DNA from: Bacteroidaceae bacterium
Lineage (GTDB): Bacteria; Bacteroidota; Bacteroidia; Bacteroidales; Bacteroidaceae
NCBI GenBank assembly: GCA_017536765.1
Contig: JAFXGV010000035.1
Span: 1 to 49,059, forward strand
DNA: 49,059 nt
Direction of reading: 5' to 3'
The notes under the pieces are model-generated. The model did no database searches. It saw nothing but the letters and a program-made list of their open reading frames with translations, and was not told the origin of the DNA. The position numbers and the translations under genes are program-made. This document shows positions 27,096 to 35,924 of the stretch, piece by piece. Numbering within the stretch: the first letter of the stretch is position 1; each line of letters starts with the position of its first letter.

Positions 27096-28298
27096 ATGAA
27101 ACATTTTTACCAATTATTTGCATTGCTATTTACAGCAACACTTTTTTTGAATTGCAACGACGACAGCAATATGGGCATAGGCTCTATAGACGAGCCCGTT
27201 ACAACCAAATCTTTTGCCGAGGATGATGGCTCAACCGACCTGTCACAAAGAACCAACGGATACAAAGTTTATAAGTTACTGCAAGCAGCCGGCCCCGAAA
27301 TTGGGCTTTCGCTTACCGATGTAAACATTACTAATGAGCAATATGCCGAAATTAAAGCATTTACAGACGAGCTTGTGGCCGGTTGCACCACACACGAGGA
27401 GATACACAACGATGTGCACGGTTGGTTGGTGAAAAATATAAGATACGACTATGGGTACGACCAAGATCCATACCCGGTATTCAAGAACAAGGTATGCATA
27501 TGCCAGGGATATGCCAATCTTATGAAAGTAATGTTACACACACAAGGCGTTCCCTGCGTATTGACAAACGGCTATATCCCCGCCGGTGGCCACGCTTGGT
27601 GCAATGTATATTTCAACGACCGTTGGTATGCAAGCGATCCCACAAATAACCACTACTTCAAGAGCTCGGCATATTCGAGCAACAGCCAATACAATCCGAC
27701 ATCGATTAGCGTGCCACTTTTTGAAGATGAGTATTGCACATACACATACTACGAAGCACAACTAAATGTAAACAGCATTAAAGAGGGTGCAGAGTCGGTA
27801 ACCATACCCTTCAGTGCCGGAGGTTTCATTGTTTCGAACCTAAACCCCGTGAAGGTTGCCGCAAGCGTAAAGGAGCTGTATGTTGGCGCAAACATTGCCT
27901 CCTTTGGCGAAGGAATGGTTGGATTAACAAAGTATTCAGTAATAGAGAGCATTCACATTGACCCCGAGAGCACACATTTCGAATCATTCTCAACGGGTGT
28001 ATATGACAAAGCCGGGAATCTAAAATTTATCGCGCCCTATGCAAAACATCTGGAACTGAAGCCTATAGCACTGTTCGACAAAGAGTGTGTAATCAAAGAC
28101 CTCCCCAATTTGGAGACCATCACATTTGTTCCCGGCACAGCCAAAATAGACGCTTGGGCCGTGGAGCGCTGCCCCAAACTGCACACCGTATATATGCCAC
28201 AGGAAACAATGGTCAATAGTTCGGCGTTTACCGGGGTTTCCGGCGCTTTTCGCATTGTTCGTGGTAATTACACCAACATACCACAGATAAAATTCTAA
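27096..28298 (+). CDS. Transglutaminase-like lipoprotein with leucine-rich-repeat tail
   Basis: The 400-residue protein has a lipoprotein signal ending LFLNC, then a transglutaminase-like (papain-fold) domain with catalytic Cys136 (CICQGYA), His166 (GGHAW) and Asp181 (ASDPTNN). The C-terminal half (about 240-400) resembles BspA-type leucine-rich repeats, with pieces such as VIESIHIDPES and NLETITFVPGTAKI. It is probably an anchored surface or periplasmic protein, a peptidase, cross-linker or amidase whose repeat domain binds a partner. The substrate is unknown. It is monocistronic. Confidence 0.87.
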   Translation: MKHFYQLFALLFTATLFLNCNDDSNMGIGSIDEPVTTKSFAEDDGSTDLSQRTNGYKVYKLLQAAGPEIGLSLTDVNITNEQYAEIKAFTDELVAGCTTHEEIHNDVHGWLVKNIRYDYGYDQDPYPVFKNKVCICQGYANLMKVMLHTQGVPCVLTNGYIPAGGHAWCNVYFNDRWYASDPTNNHYFKSSAYSSNSQYNPTSISVPLFEDEYCTYTYYEAQLNVNSIKEGAESVTIPFSAGGFIVSNLNPVKVAASVKELYVGANIASFGEGMVGLTKYSVIESIHIDPESTHFESFSTGVYDKAGNLKFIAPYAKHLELKPIALFDKECVIKDLPNLETITFVPGTAKIDAWAVERCPKLHTVYMPQETMVNSSAFTGVSGAFRIVRGNYTNIPQIKF

Positions 28299-28323
28299 AG
28301 GGATTTTGAACTAAAGAATAACT

Positions 28324-28358
28324 ACTATCGTTGGCTGCCTGCCAACGATAGTTTTTTA
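28324..28358 (+). terminator. Terminator after the transglutaminase lipoprotein
   Basis: A perfect 12-bp stem ACTATCGTTGGC with a 5-base loop is followed by a T-run, 25 bases past the stop codon. Confidence 0.9.
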
Positions 28359-28423
28359 TATGCATCTATTGGAAAAACAAAAAAAAGATACCATTTTTAA
28401 TACCTCAATATCTATTTTATCTT

Positions 28424-28431
28424 TATCTTCG
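28424..28431 (+). promoter_or_regulatory. Putative -7 box of the TRIC channel gene
   Basis: TATCTTCG lies 22 bases before the start codon; no good -33 TTTG is present. Confidence 0.45.
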
Positions 28432-28453
28432 TTGCGCAAAAAAAGGAAAGGAT

Positions 28454-29119
28454 ATGGATTTCTCATTTATCACGGCAATAATAGACTATTTTTCGGCACT
28501 TAAAATGCCCACTATTTTTGAGTTTGTGGGAACATTTGCATTTGCCATAAGCGGTATACGCCTCGCATCGGCAAAACATTTCGATTGGTTTGGCGCCTAT
28601 GTTGTGGGTGTGGCCACGGCCATAGGCGGCGGTACATTCCGCGATATGATGTTAGGCGTTACCCCGTTTTGGATGACCGACCCCATTTACCTATGCTGGT
28701 CGGGCTTGGCACTGCTGTGGGTAATACTCTTTGGAAAATGGCTCATACATATGCACAACACCATATTTATATTTGACGCCGTGGGGCTTGCCCTGTTCAC
28801 GGTGGTGGGTATTCAAAAGAGTATAGATTGCGGTTTCCCGCTATGGGTGGGTATTGTAATGGGTACTATGACGGGCGCAGCCGGCGGCGTTATTCGCGAT
28901 GTATTCATAAACGAGATACCGCTTATTTTCCGCAAGGAGATTTATGCTATGGCCTGTGTTATAGGCGGTATTGCATTCGGTATATGTATGTGGGCCGGTG
29001 CCGACGTGCTTGTAACCCACACGATATGCGGCGTGGCGGTTTTCATCACGCGCCTGCTTGCGGTCAAATATCATATATGCCTGCCTACACTTAAAGGGAG
29101 CCACGTGAAAGATGAATAA
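28454..29119 (+). CDS. Prokaryotic TRIC-type cation channel (YadS/YicG-like)
   Basis: The 221-residue protein has seven hydrophobic segments in an inverted-repeat layout. Two pore motifs, GGGTFRDMMLG and GGVIRDVF, lie about 90 residues apart, as expected for TRIC channels (formerly UPF0126). Members form trimeric monovalent-cation channels in the inner membrane. It is monocistronic, with promoter and terminator visible; its physiological role here is unknown. Confidence 0.92.
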   Translation: MDFSFITAIIDYFSALKMPTIFEFVGTFAFAISGIRLASAKHFDWFGAYVVGVATAIGGGTFRDMMLGVTPFWMTDPIYLCWSGLALLWVILFGKWLIHMHNTIFIFDAVGLALFTVVGIQKSIDCGFPLWVGIVMGTMTGAAGGVIRDVFINEIPLIFRKEIYAMACVIGGIAFGICMWAGADVLVTHTICGVAVFITRLLAVKYHICLPTLKGSHVKDE

Positions 29120-29141
29120 AAGCATTGTAAACAGATAGACA

Positions 29142-29178
29142 AAAAAAATATCTCGGAAGTTTTCCGAGATATTTTTTT
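29142..29178. terminator. Bidirectional terminator
   Basis: The stem AAATATCTCGGAA with a 3-base loop and A/T-runs on both sides lies between the convergent TRIC and DUF456 genes. Confidence 0.88.
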
Positions 29179-29179
29179 G

Positions 29180-29656
29180 TTACCAAACCACCGCCTTTAC
29201 TATATAGAACAACAGCACCACACTGTAAATGAGTTTCAGTGCTGTGGTAACCAGGAATGCGATAAACGAGACGGAGGCCACTTTGAATGCCTGCCCGCTG
29301 CGCTTGCAAGCGAGGTACTCACCCACGAACGCACCTATAAACGGGCCTATGATTATGCCCCACGGCAAGAACAACAGCCCAATCAACATTCCCGCCAATG
29401 CTCCGCGCACGCTCTCTTTTGAACCGCCGCTCAGCTGTGTGAACCACACGGGTAGAATATAATCAATAGCGGTTATCACAGCCATAATTACACCTGCCAC
29501 CACTATGAAGGTGGCGGAGACCTCTACCCCACTGCACAGCAACAGGAACAAGAGGCCCAAAAAGCTCACAGGCGGGCCGGGCAGTGCCGGAATCACCGCT
29601 CCCAGCAAGCCCACAGCACCGCATATAAGGGCAAAGGATACAAAGAATATCTCCAT
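29180..29656 (-). CDS. DUF456 family membrane protein
   Basis: The 158-residue protein has about five hydrophobic segments and the Gly/Pro-rich features of DUF456 (VIPALPGPP near the N-terminus; PWGIIIGPFIGAFVGEY in the middle). Function is unknown for the family. It starts 9 bases after the S9 peptidase stop codon and is probably cotranscribed with it. Confidence 0.88.
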   Translation of the reverse strand: MEIFFVSFALICGAVGLLGAVIPALPGPPVSFLGLLFLLLCSGVEVSATFIVVAGVIMAVITAIDYILPVWFTQLSGGSKESVRGALAGMLIGLLFLPWGIIIGPFIGAFVGEYLACKRSGQAFKVASVSFIAFLVTTALKLIYSVVLLFYIVKAVVW

Positions 29657-29665
29657 ATCTCGTTT

Positions 29666-32209
29666 TTACTTAATCATACGTTCGGGGTAGATGTCGTTCC
29701 ACCAACGGGCATCGTTCTTGAGCCAGCGCTCGAACCACGCCATTATGCTATTGTGCCAAAGGATGCGCTTGGGCACATCGGCAATAAAGTGGTCCTCGCC
29801 GTCTACACGAATAAGTTCTACGGTCTTACCAAGAATGCGCAAGGCGTTGTACAACTGGATGCTCTCGCCAACAGGCACATTGGTATCGGCTGTGCCGTGC
29901 AAGAGCAACAAGGGGGTGTTTATCTTGTCGGCATTAAAGAGCGAGCCCTGCTTGGTAAACAATTCGGGGTTGTTCCAGGGATAGCTCTGTGCAGCGGCCA
30001 CGGCATTGTAGCCAACTCCCCAATAGCCCTCGCCCCAGTAGCTTGTAACATCGCTGATACCGGCGTGAGAGGCTGCGGCGGCAAAAATATCGGTTTGCGT
30101 TTGCAGGTACTGTGTCATAAAACCGCCATACGATGCTCCTAAGCATCCTATGTGGTCGGCATCCACAAAGGGGTTGGCCGCGCAAAATGCCTTTGTACCT
30201 TCGATGATATCGTCGGCTGTGCGTTTGCCCCACGCATTCACGTGGCGGGCCGAGAACTCCTGGCCGTAGCCTATTGTGCCGCTGGGGTTTACAATGAGTG
30301 TTACATAGCCGCGCGACGAAAAGAGCTGTGCCGAATAGGGGTTATCCATTGCGCGCGTTGTGGGGGTGGTACCACCATAATAATATACAATGAGGGGATA
30401 TTTTTTGCTTGCATCGAAGGCGGGAGGCAGGCAGTAATAGCAGTCGATTACAGTACCGTCGGAAGCGGTGAATTCCCAATCGTGAATGGTGCCAAGTTCA
30501 ATACCCTCGAGCTCTTTTGCATAGGGGTCGGCAATGAGGGTGGATTTACCCTTGCGCACATCGCATAGATAGGCTGCTTGGCCGCTCGATGCAGTAACGC
30601 TTATATATGCAGCCGTGCTTGCATTGCGGGCAAGCGAGAAGGTGCGCACGCAATCGCCATTCAATGGCAATTTTTCGAAACTCTTTTTTGCCGGGCAGTA
30701 GCGGTAGATGGGCGAAGCATCGCGGTCGTTTGTCTCAAAATAGATACAACCATCGTTTTTATTCCACTGCACAAGTTGCAAGGCGGGGGCAAAATCTTTG
30801 GAGATGGCCTCGACCGAGCGGTCGGCAAGGTTAATGACATACGCCTGTGTGTCGTAGTTGTTGGCAATGGGGTGAGAGCCGCAATTCTTGCCTATGCCGC
30901 CAAAGGCCTCGGGGCCACCGGTGACAACTACACGCGATGCATCGGGCGAGAAACGCGCTGTAGTGGAGAGGAATGCATCGTCAAGCACAAGGGTATCAAG
31001 TGTAAGATTGTCCACATTCAGACAATAGAGCGATGTTTTATAGAATGGCCACTCGTTGTCGGCAGCGCGATGGCTTGCGTATAGCAACTTTGTGCCATCG
31101 TTGCTGACATCGCAAAGCGAGGTTGAATACAAGCCCCAGGTAAGGCGCTCGCGCACGCCTGTTTCAATGTCGTATCGCCAGATGAAACCACGGCTGCGAC
31201 TGTTGGGAACGCGGTCGGTGCGGCCCAAAAGACGATGTACAGGGCCGTTGTCGCCATCTATCTGCTCGGTTATGGTGAAATAGAGCGATTTTTCATCGGG
31301 CGACCAACGACAGCTGCCACTTGGGAGGTTGTCGGTTACAACGGTTTCCTGCAATGTGGCGGGGTTCACGGTGATGAGAGCCTCACCCTCGGCCGAAACA
31401 GCCTTGTAGAACAGTTGCGATGTAAGGGGTGTCCAGCCAAGTATTTTATAACCCGCGGGGAATGTGGCAATGGTCTTGCCACTCTTTACCTCGGAGAGCG
31501 TGGTGTAGCGGTTGTGGCGCTGCTGGCTGTAATAGTCGAGGTATGTGGTGAGCAGGTAGCGACCGTCGGGCGACACGCTCACGCTCTCAACGCGGCTGCC
31601 GTAAATGGTGTTGGGCAACAGGTAGCGCTCTTTGAGAGCGGGTTCGCAGGCTATTTGGGTGATGGTGTCCTTGCCCGTGGAAACCGATGCCATAACGGCA
31701 GGGGGGAATGAGTCGGTATCGGTAACAAGCACCTTCACAGCCACTTTGTACAGTCTTTGAGGCTCCATACGCAGTTGCACCTCGGCGCTTTCGGCGCGGT
31801 GCAAGGAGTCCTGTGTGCGCATCTTGTCGCGCTTCATCTGCCCATCGACATAGATTTCGAAGCGAGCGGGCGATGTCACCTTGAAGTAGGCTGTGGCAAA
31901 GTGGTCGGCACGCAAGCGTGTGGTGAGCAGATATATGCTGCTACCCTCGCCGGCGGGCAGGTTCATATAGCCGGCGGTGTCGGCCGTGAGCTCCACTGCG
32001 CCCTCGCGCTCGTCGCTCATAGGGATGTTGGTCTGCAAAAGCAGTTTCTCGAAATTGGGCTTTTGCCCTTTGGTGTTTACACTGTCGGTTGTAAGCGGGC
32101 GGCGCACCTTTACGGGCGACATCAGCCTCATCTGCTTAAGAGTGTCGGTGCCGGCAATGCTCAACAAAGGCAGGCAGGCCATAATTGCAAATAGTAATTT
32201 TTTCATCAT
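29666..32209 (-). CDS. Exported S9-family prolyl oligopeptidase-like peptidase
   Basis: The 847-residue protein has a signal peptide (about 1-19), a long beta-propeller region with DPP4/TolB-like repeats, and a C-terminal alpha/beta hydrolase domain. The nucleophile is in GASYGGFM (Ser693), the catalytic Asp in HGTADTNVP and the His in GEDHFIAD. It likely cleaves peptides, possibly after proline or alanine, in the periplasm. It heads a two-gene operon with the DUF456 gene; a -7 box TATCTTCG lies at 32245-32252 on the minus strand. Confidence 0.92.
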   Translation of the reverse strand: MMKKLLFAIMACLPLLSIAGTDTLKQMRLMSPVKVRRPLTTDSVNTKGQKPNFEKLLLQTNIPMSDEREGAVELTADTAGYMNLPAGEGSSIYLLTTRLRADHFATAYFKVTSPARFEIYVDGQMKRDKMRTQDSLHRAESAEVQLRMEPQRLYKVAVKVLVTDTDSFPPAVMASVSTGKDTITQIACEPALKERYLLPNTIYGSRVESVSVSPDGRYLLTTYLDYYSQQRHNRYTTLSEVKSGKTIATFPAGYKILGWTPLTSQLFYKAVSAEGEALITVNPATLQETVVTDNLPSGSCRWSPDEKSLYFTITEQIDGDNGPVHRLLGRTDRVPNSRSRGFIWRYDIETGVRERLTWGLYSTSLCDVSNDGTKLLYASHRAADNEWPFYKTSLYCLNVDNLTLDTLVLDDAFLSTTARFSPDASRVVVTGGPEAFGGIGKNCGSHPIANNYDTQAYVINLADRSVEAISKDFAPALQLVQWNKNDGCIYFETNDRDASPIYRYCPAKKSFEKLPLNGDCVRTFSLARNASTAAYISVTASSGQAAYLCDVRKGKSTLIADPYAKELEGIELGTIHDWEFTASDGTVIDCYYCLPPAFDASKKYPLIVYYYGGTTPTTRAMDNPYSAQLFSSRGYVTLIVNPSGTIGYGQEFSARHVNAWGKRTADDIIEGTKAFCAANPFVDADHIGCLGASYGGFMTQYLQTQTDIFAAAASHAGISDVTSYWGEGYWGVGYNAVAAAQSYPWNNPELFTKQGSLFNADKINTPLLLLHGTADTNVPVGESIQLYNALRILGKTVELIRVDGEDHFIADVPKRILWHNSIMAWFERWLKNDARWWNDIYPERMIK

Positions 32210-32244
32210 ATCGTTGTTTTATGTTATACGCAGATAATATATCG

Positions 32245-32252
32245 CGAAGATA
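32245..32252 (-). promoter_or_regulatory. Putative -7 box of the S9 peptidase operon
   Basis: The minus strand reads TATCTTCG, 36 bases before the start codon. Confidence 0.45.
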
Positions 32253-32304
32253 GTTAAAAACAGATGAAATAAAGAGTACTTGCGACGAAATCTTCTCACA
32301 AGCG

Positions 32305-32335
32305 TTGTATCTTTTCACCCGCTTTGCTATCTTTG
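32305..32335 (+). promoter_or_regulatory. Promoter of the TSCPD-FKBP-DUF4250 operon
   Basis: TTG at 32305-32307, a 20-base spacer, then TATCTTTG (32328-32335), an exact -7 match 20 bases before the start codon of the TSCPD gene. Confidence 0.6.
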
Positions 32336-32354
32336 CTTTCAAAACCACACACAA

Positions 32355-32612
32355 ATGGCAAAAATAATATACAAGACAAGAGGCACTTGCTCGCAGTTCA
32401 TTGAATTGGAAGGCAACGATGGCAAGATTGCAAACGTTACATTCTATGGAGGTTGCGACGGCAACCTGCAAGGTATAGCCAAATTGGTTAAAGGTATGGA
32501 ATACGCCCAAGTGATAGAACGCCTTAACGGCATCAGTTGCAACGGCAAGCCCACATCGTGCCCCGACCAATTGTGCCGTGCCATAGAGCAGTTGATGAAC
32601 GAGGAGAAATAA
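32355..32612 (+). CDS. TSCPD domain protein
   Basis: The start was set at ATG 32355 (MAKIIY), just downstream of a strong promoter; the longer reading from 32280 would begin upstream of the promoter. The 85-residue protein has the conserved GTCS, FYGGCDGNL and PTSCPDQL blocks of the TSCPD family, a domain also found at the C-terminus of some B12-dependent ribonucleotide reductases. The four cysteines suggest metal binding or redox activity. Function is unknown. It leads a three-gene operon. Confidence 0.88.
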   Translation: MAKIIYKTRGTCSQFIELEGNDGKIANVTFYGGCDGNLQGIAKLVKGMEYAQVIERLNGISCNGKPTSCPDQLCRAIEQLMNEEK

Positions 32613-32620
32613 CCCATAAT

Positions 32621-33034
32621 ATGGCTAAGCAAAAAGGCAACAACGAATATAAAATGCGCAACGAGGCCTTTATGGAGGCGCTGCGCAATGGCGAGGAGGA
32701 ACTTTACGAAATTTCGCAGGGAGTGCTGTGTAAAATAATAGAGCGCGGCGAAGGTGACAAGTGCCCGCGAAACGGCAATGTGGTTACCGTGCACTACAAA
32801 GGTTCGCTCATAAACGGCAAGGTTTTTGACAGCAGCTATGAGCGCGGCTACCCCGAAGCGTTCCGCGTGAATGAACTTATCACAGGCTGGCAGATTGCAC
32901 TCACGCAGATGCACGTGGGCGACCATTGGATTGTATATATTCCGTGGGAGATGGGCTACGGCAAAAAAGGGAGCGGCAACATCCCCGGCTACTCCACCCT
33001 TGTTTTCGAGATGGAGCTTGTGGCCATTATGTAA
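32621..33034 (+). CDS. FKBP-type peptidyl-prolyl cis-trans isomerase
   Basis: Start chosen at ATG 32621 (MAKQKG, 137 residues), 8 bases after the TSCPD stop; the open frame upstream of it overlaps that gene. A charged N-terminal stretch of about 40 residues precedes the FKBP domain with VTVHYKGSL, GKVFDSSYERG, the MHVGDHWIVYIP block and the YSTLVFEMEL strand. It catalyses proline isomerisation and protein folding; with no signal peptide it should be cytoplasmic. Confidence 0.92.
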   Translation: MAKQKGNNEYKMRNEAFMEALRNGEEELYEISQGVLCKIIERGEGDKCPRNGNVVTVHYKGSLINGKVFDSSYERGYPEAFRVNELITGWQIALTQMHVGDHWIVYIPWEMGYGKKGSGNIPGYSTLVFEMELVAIM

Positions 33035-33053
33035 CACCTAAAAATCAAGTGCA

Positions 33054-33230
33054 ATGCAACTACCCGAGGACCCGATGATGCTCTATAGCGCACTGAATAT
33101 GAAGCTGCGCGACTATTACAACTCGCTCGACGAGCTATGCGACGACTTGGGCATAGACCGCAAGGAGGTGGAGGAGAAACTGCGCCAAGTGGGGTTTGAG
33201 TACGATGCCAAGATGAACAAATTCTGGTAG
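33054..33230 (+). CDS. DUF4250 family small protein
   Basis: This 58-residue gene lies 19 bases after the FKBP stop and ends 2 bases before the convergent SDR gene. The product begins MQLPEDPMMLYSALNMKLRD and continues with LDELCDDLGIDRKEVEEKL and a short YDAKMNKFW end. This matches the DUF4250 family of short helix-turn-helix-like proteins in Bacteroidetes and Firmicutes. Function is unknown; it probably shares the TSCPD-FKBP transcript. Confidence 0.82.
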   Translation: MQLPEDPMMLYSALNMKLRDYYNSLDELCDDLGIDRKEVEEKLRQVGFEYDAKMNKFW

Positions 33231-33232
33231 GG

Positions 33233-34102
33233 CTACCCCTTCAGCGACACCATATCCACAAACAGGCGCAGGCCGTCTATAGTAGATGGGAAGCAGATGC
33301 TGCCACCCGAGGCACGGAAAATCCTATCGGTATCCATTGACAGATTGCGACAGGCAAGCGGGTAACGCTCATAGTCGGGGGTTACTATGCGCGAGGCATC
33401 GCCGCCATAGAGCATTTCGTAGAAACAGCAGGCGGTTTCGTAAGTATTCACGTTGTTGCCCGAACCAAAATTATATACACCACCCTGCAACGTGAAGGCG
33501 TGTGGCAGGCTATTCACTACATCGCGCAACCAGGTTATTCCCCTGTACTCGCGCACGGGCACGATTAGGGTTGCACCCTCCTTTACCGCTTTTATCATAT
33601 TATTCACAAAATCGGCGTGTGGCGCAGCGGGCTGCGGCGCATCGTACATCCAAGTGGCACGCAGCATCACCGCGGCGGGCAATATTTCGGCAATGCGCAG
33701 CTCTGCCTCCAATTTGTGGCGGCCATAGTGGTTCACCGGACGCACCGGCACATCCTCGCTCAACGGGCCCTGCTCGCTGTTGCCGTTATACACCTGGTCG
33801 GATGAGAAGAAGATGAATTTTGCTCCATAGCGGGCCGCGGCGCGCGCTATGTTCTCACTGCCAACCACGTTCACAAGAAAGCTCTCGTCGGGGTGCTGCT
33901 CGCAATACCCGGTATTGGAGAGCGCCGCAAGGTGCAGCACCACATCGGGGGTGTGGACCATCATATAAGCATCGGCCGAGGATTGGTCGGTTATGTCAAG
34001 TTCGCTGTGCGATGGGGTGAGCAGTTTATATTCGTACTGCCAGCGGGCTGTGAAGGCACGCCCCACAAAGCCGCTTGCACCGGTAACAAGGATTTTCTTC
34101 AT
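33233..34102 (-). CDS. NAD(P)-dependent sugar-nucleotide reductase (RmlD-like SDR)
   Basis: The start was set at ATG 34102 (MKKILVTGASG, 289 residues); the longer reading starts upstream of the -7 box TATCTTCG at 34122-34129 (minus). The Rossmann motif GASGFVG, the SSDQVYNG block and the catalytic YGRHK are visible, as in dTDP-4-dehydrorhamnose reductases and related SDRs. No other rhamnose genes are nearby, so the substrate is uncertain. Confidence 0.85.
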   Translation of the reverse strand: MKKILVTGASGFVGRAFTARWQYEYKLLTPSHSELDITDQSSADAYMMVHTPDVVLHLAALSNTGYCEQHPDESFLVNVVGSENIARAAARYGAKFIFFSSDQVYNGNSEQGPLSEDVPVRPVNHYGRHKLEAELRIAEILPAAVMLRATWMYDAPQPAAPHADFVNNMIKAVKEGATLIVPVREYRGITWLRDVVNSLPHAFTLQGGVYNFGSGNNVNTYETACCFYEMLYGGDASRIVTPDYERYPLACRNLSMDTDRIFRASGGSICFPSTIDGLRLFVDMVSLKG

Positions 34103-34192
34103 ATCTTCATCTCGTTTTATGCGAAGATAACAATTACCTGCCACAAACAAGCATATCCATTAGTTTTTATTAGAAATATTATTCACAATTTG

Positions 34193-34225
34193 TTTGTCTG
34201 TTTTCGGGAATATTCGCTATTTTCG
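34193..34225 (+). promoter_or_regulatory. Promoter of the sdaA operon
   Basis: TTTG at 34193-34196, a 21-base spacer, then TATTTTCG (34218-34225), 26 bases before the sdaA start codon. Confidence 0.6.
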
Positions 34226-34251
34226 CATATAGAAAAAACAAAACCAACAAT

Positions 34252-35463
34252 ATGAAATCACTCCGCGAACTTTTCAGGATAGGGCTTGGCCCTTCGAGCA
34301 GCCACACTATGGGCCCCAACAGAGCCGCAAAGATATTTGCCGAGCGCTGCCCCAATGTGGACAACTACCGTGTAACACTTTACGGCAGCCTTGCTGCTAC
34401 AGGTGAGGGGCATATGACCGACAAGGCCATAATAGAGGTGCTTGAGCCCATTGCACCGCTTGAACTGGTGTGGCAACCTACCACATTCCTCCCGTTCCAC
34501 CCCAATGGTATGAAATTCGAAGGCATAAAGGGCGGCAAAACCATCGACGAGTGGATTATTTACAGCGTGGGTGGCGGCGAGCTTGCCAACGAGGATAGCA
34601 AAAAGAGCGAGGCCGACATATACCCTCTGACCACGGCTCACGAGATTATGGACTGGTGCGATGAAACGGGCTGCACATTCTGGGAGTATGTGGAACGACA
34701 CGAGGGCCCCGAAATATGGAACTACCTTGCCGAGGTGTGGCACACAATGCAAGATACCATAAAACGAGGTCTTGAGCACGAAGGCGTGCTCCCAGGCGGG
34801 CTGGGCATACAGCGCAAGGCGGGGCTCTACCTGCTGAAATCGCGTTCATACAGCGCATCGGTTGCCAGCAAGGCCAAGATTTACGCATACGCACTTGCCA
34901 CATCGGAGGAGAATGCCAGCGGAACAACCATCGTTACCGCGCCCACCTGCGGTTCTTGCGGTGTTTTGCCTGCGGTGCTCTACCACCTGTCGCAATCGCA
35001 CGAAAACAGCGAAGCACGCATATTGCGCGCACTTGCAACAGCGGGCCTTTTCGGCAACATTGCAAAGGAGCACGCATCCATTTCGGGAGCCGATGTAGGT
35101 TGCCAGGGCGAGGTAGGCGTGGCTTGCGCTATGGCAGCAGCTGCTGCCTGCCAGCTATTCGGCGGAACAATAAACCAGATAGAGTATGCTGCCGAGATGG
35201 GCTTGGAGCACCATTTGGGCCTCACCTGCGATCCCTTGTGCGGTCTTGTGCAGGTACCCTGCATAGAGCGTAACGCCATTGCTGCATCACGCGCATTAGA
35301 TGCCTGCACATACGCAGCCCTGTCCGACGGCAAACACAAGATAGATTTCGACCGCATTGTGGAAGTGATGAAGGAGACGGGGCACGACATTCCCAGCCTC
35401 TACAAAGAGACCTCCACCGGCGGTATTGCCAAGATTGATGTAACAAAACGTCGCAAAGGATAA
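34252..35463 (+). CDS. sdaA: L-serine ammonia-lyase (single-chain, [4Fe-4S])
   Basis: The 403-residue protein converts L-serine to pyruvate and ammonia. It has the GPSSSHTMGP substrate-binding motif near the N-terminus, the APTCGSCGVLPA cysteine motif, and cluster cysteines in DVGCQGEVG, TCDPLCG and VPCIERNAIAA. Alpha and beta domains are fused as in E. coli SdaA. It sits in an operon with a thioredoxin and prmA. Confidence 0.95.
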   Translation: MKSLRELFRIGLGPSSSHTMGPNRAAKIFAERCPNVDNYRVTLYGSLAATGEGHMTDKAIIEVLEPIAPLELVWQPTTFLPFHPNGMKFEGIKGGKTIDEWIIYSVGGGELANEDSKKSEADIYPLTTAHEIMDWCDETGCTFWEYVERHEGPEIWNYLAEVWHTMQDTIKRGLEHEGVLPGGLGIQRKAGLYLLKSRSYSASVASKAKIYAYALATSEENASGTTIVTAPTCGSCGVLPAVLYHLSQSHENSEARILRALATAGLFGNIAKEHASISGADVGCQGEVGVACAMAAAAACQLFGGTINQIEYAAEMGLEHHLGLTCDPLCGLVQVPCIERNAIAASRALDACTYAALSDGKHKIDFDRIVEVMKETGHDIPSLYKETSTGGIAKIDVTKRRKG

Positions 35464-35482
35464 CCCCCAAACAACTAATGGT

Positions 35483-35917
35483 ATGAAAAAGATATTTATA
35501 ATTTTAGCGGTGGCCGTTTTGAGTATGGGAATCTCCTATGCCGGCAACAACGGCGAGAAGACAGTGCACCTTACCAAAGCCGAGTTCTTGAAAAAGGTTG
35601 TGGATTACGAGAACAATGTGAACGAGTGGAAGTACTTAGGAGACAAACCTGCGATAATAGACTTTTATGCCGACTGGTGCGGCCCTTGCAAAAGACTCTC
35701 GCCCATATTGGAGGAGATAGCAGCGGAGTACGATGGCGAGGTTATTATATATAAGGTAAATGTGGATAACGAAAGGGATATAGCCACAGCATTTGGCATA
35801 CGTTCACTGCCTACCCTCTTTTTTGTACCCAAACAAGGGAACCCAAGTGTGGTAGAGGGCTTCCTGCCAAAAGAGGAACTTTACAAGGCTATGAATGCCA
35901 CCATATTGAAAAAATAG
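35483..35917 (+). CDS. Exported thioredoxin-like protein
   Basis: The 144-residue protein has an N-terminal signal sequence ending near ISYA and a thioredoxin fold with the WCGPC active site (Cys66, Cys69) and the cis-proline block RSLPTLFF. It likely acts as a disulfide reductase in the periplasm. It starts 19 bases after sdaA and 7 bases before prmA. Confidence 0.93.
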   Translation: MKKIFIILAVAVLSMGISYAGNNGEKTVHLTKAEFLKKVVDYENNVNEWKYLGDKPAIIDFYADWCGPCKRLSPILEEIAAEYDGEVIIYKVNVDNERDIATAFGIRSLPTLFFVPKQGNPSVVEGFLPKEELYKAMNATILKK

Positions 35918-35924
35918 AAACACG

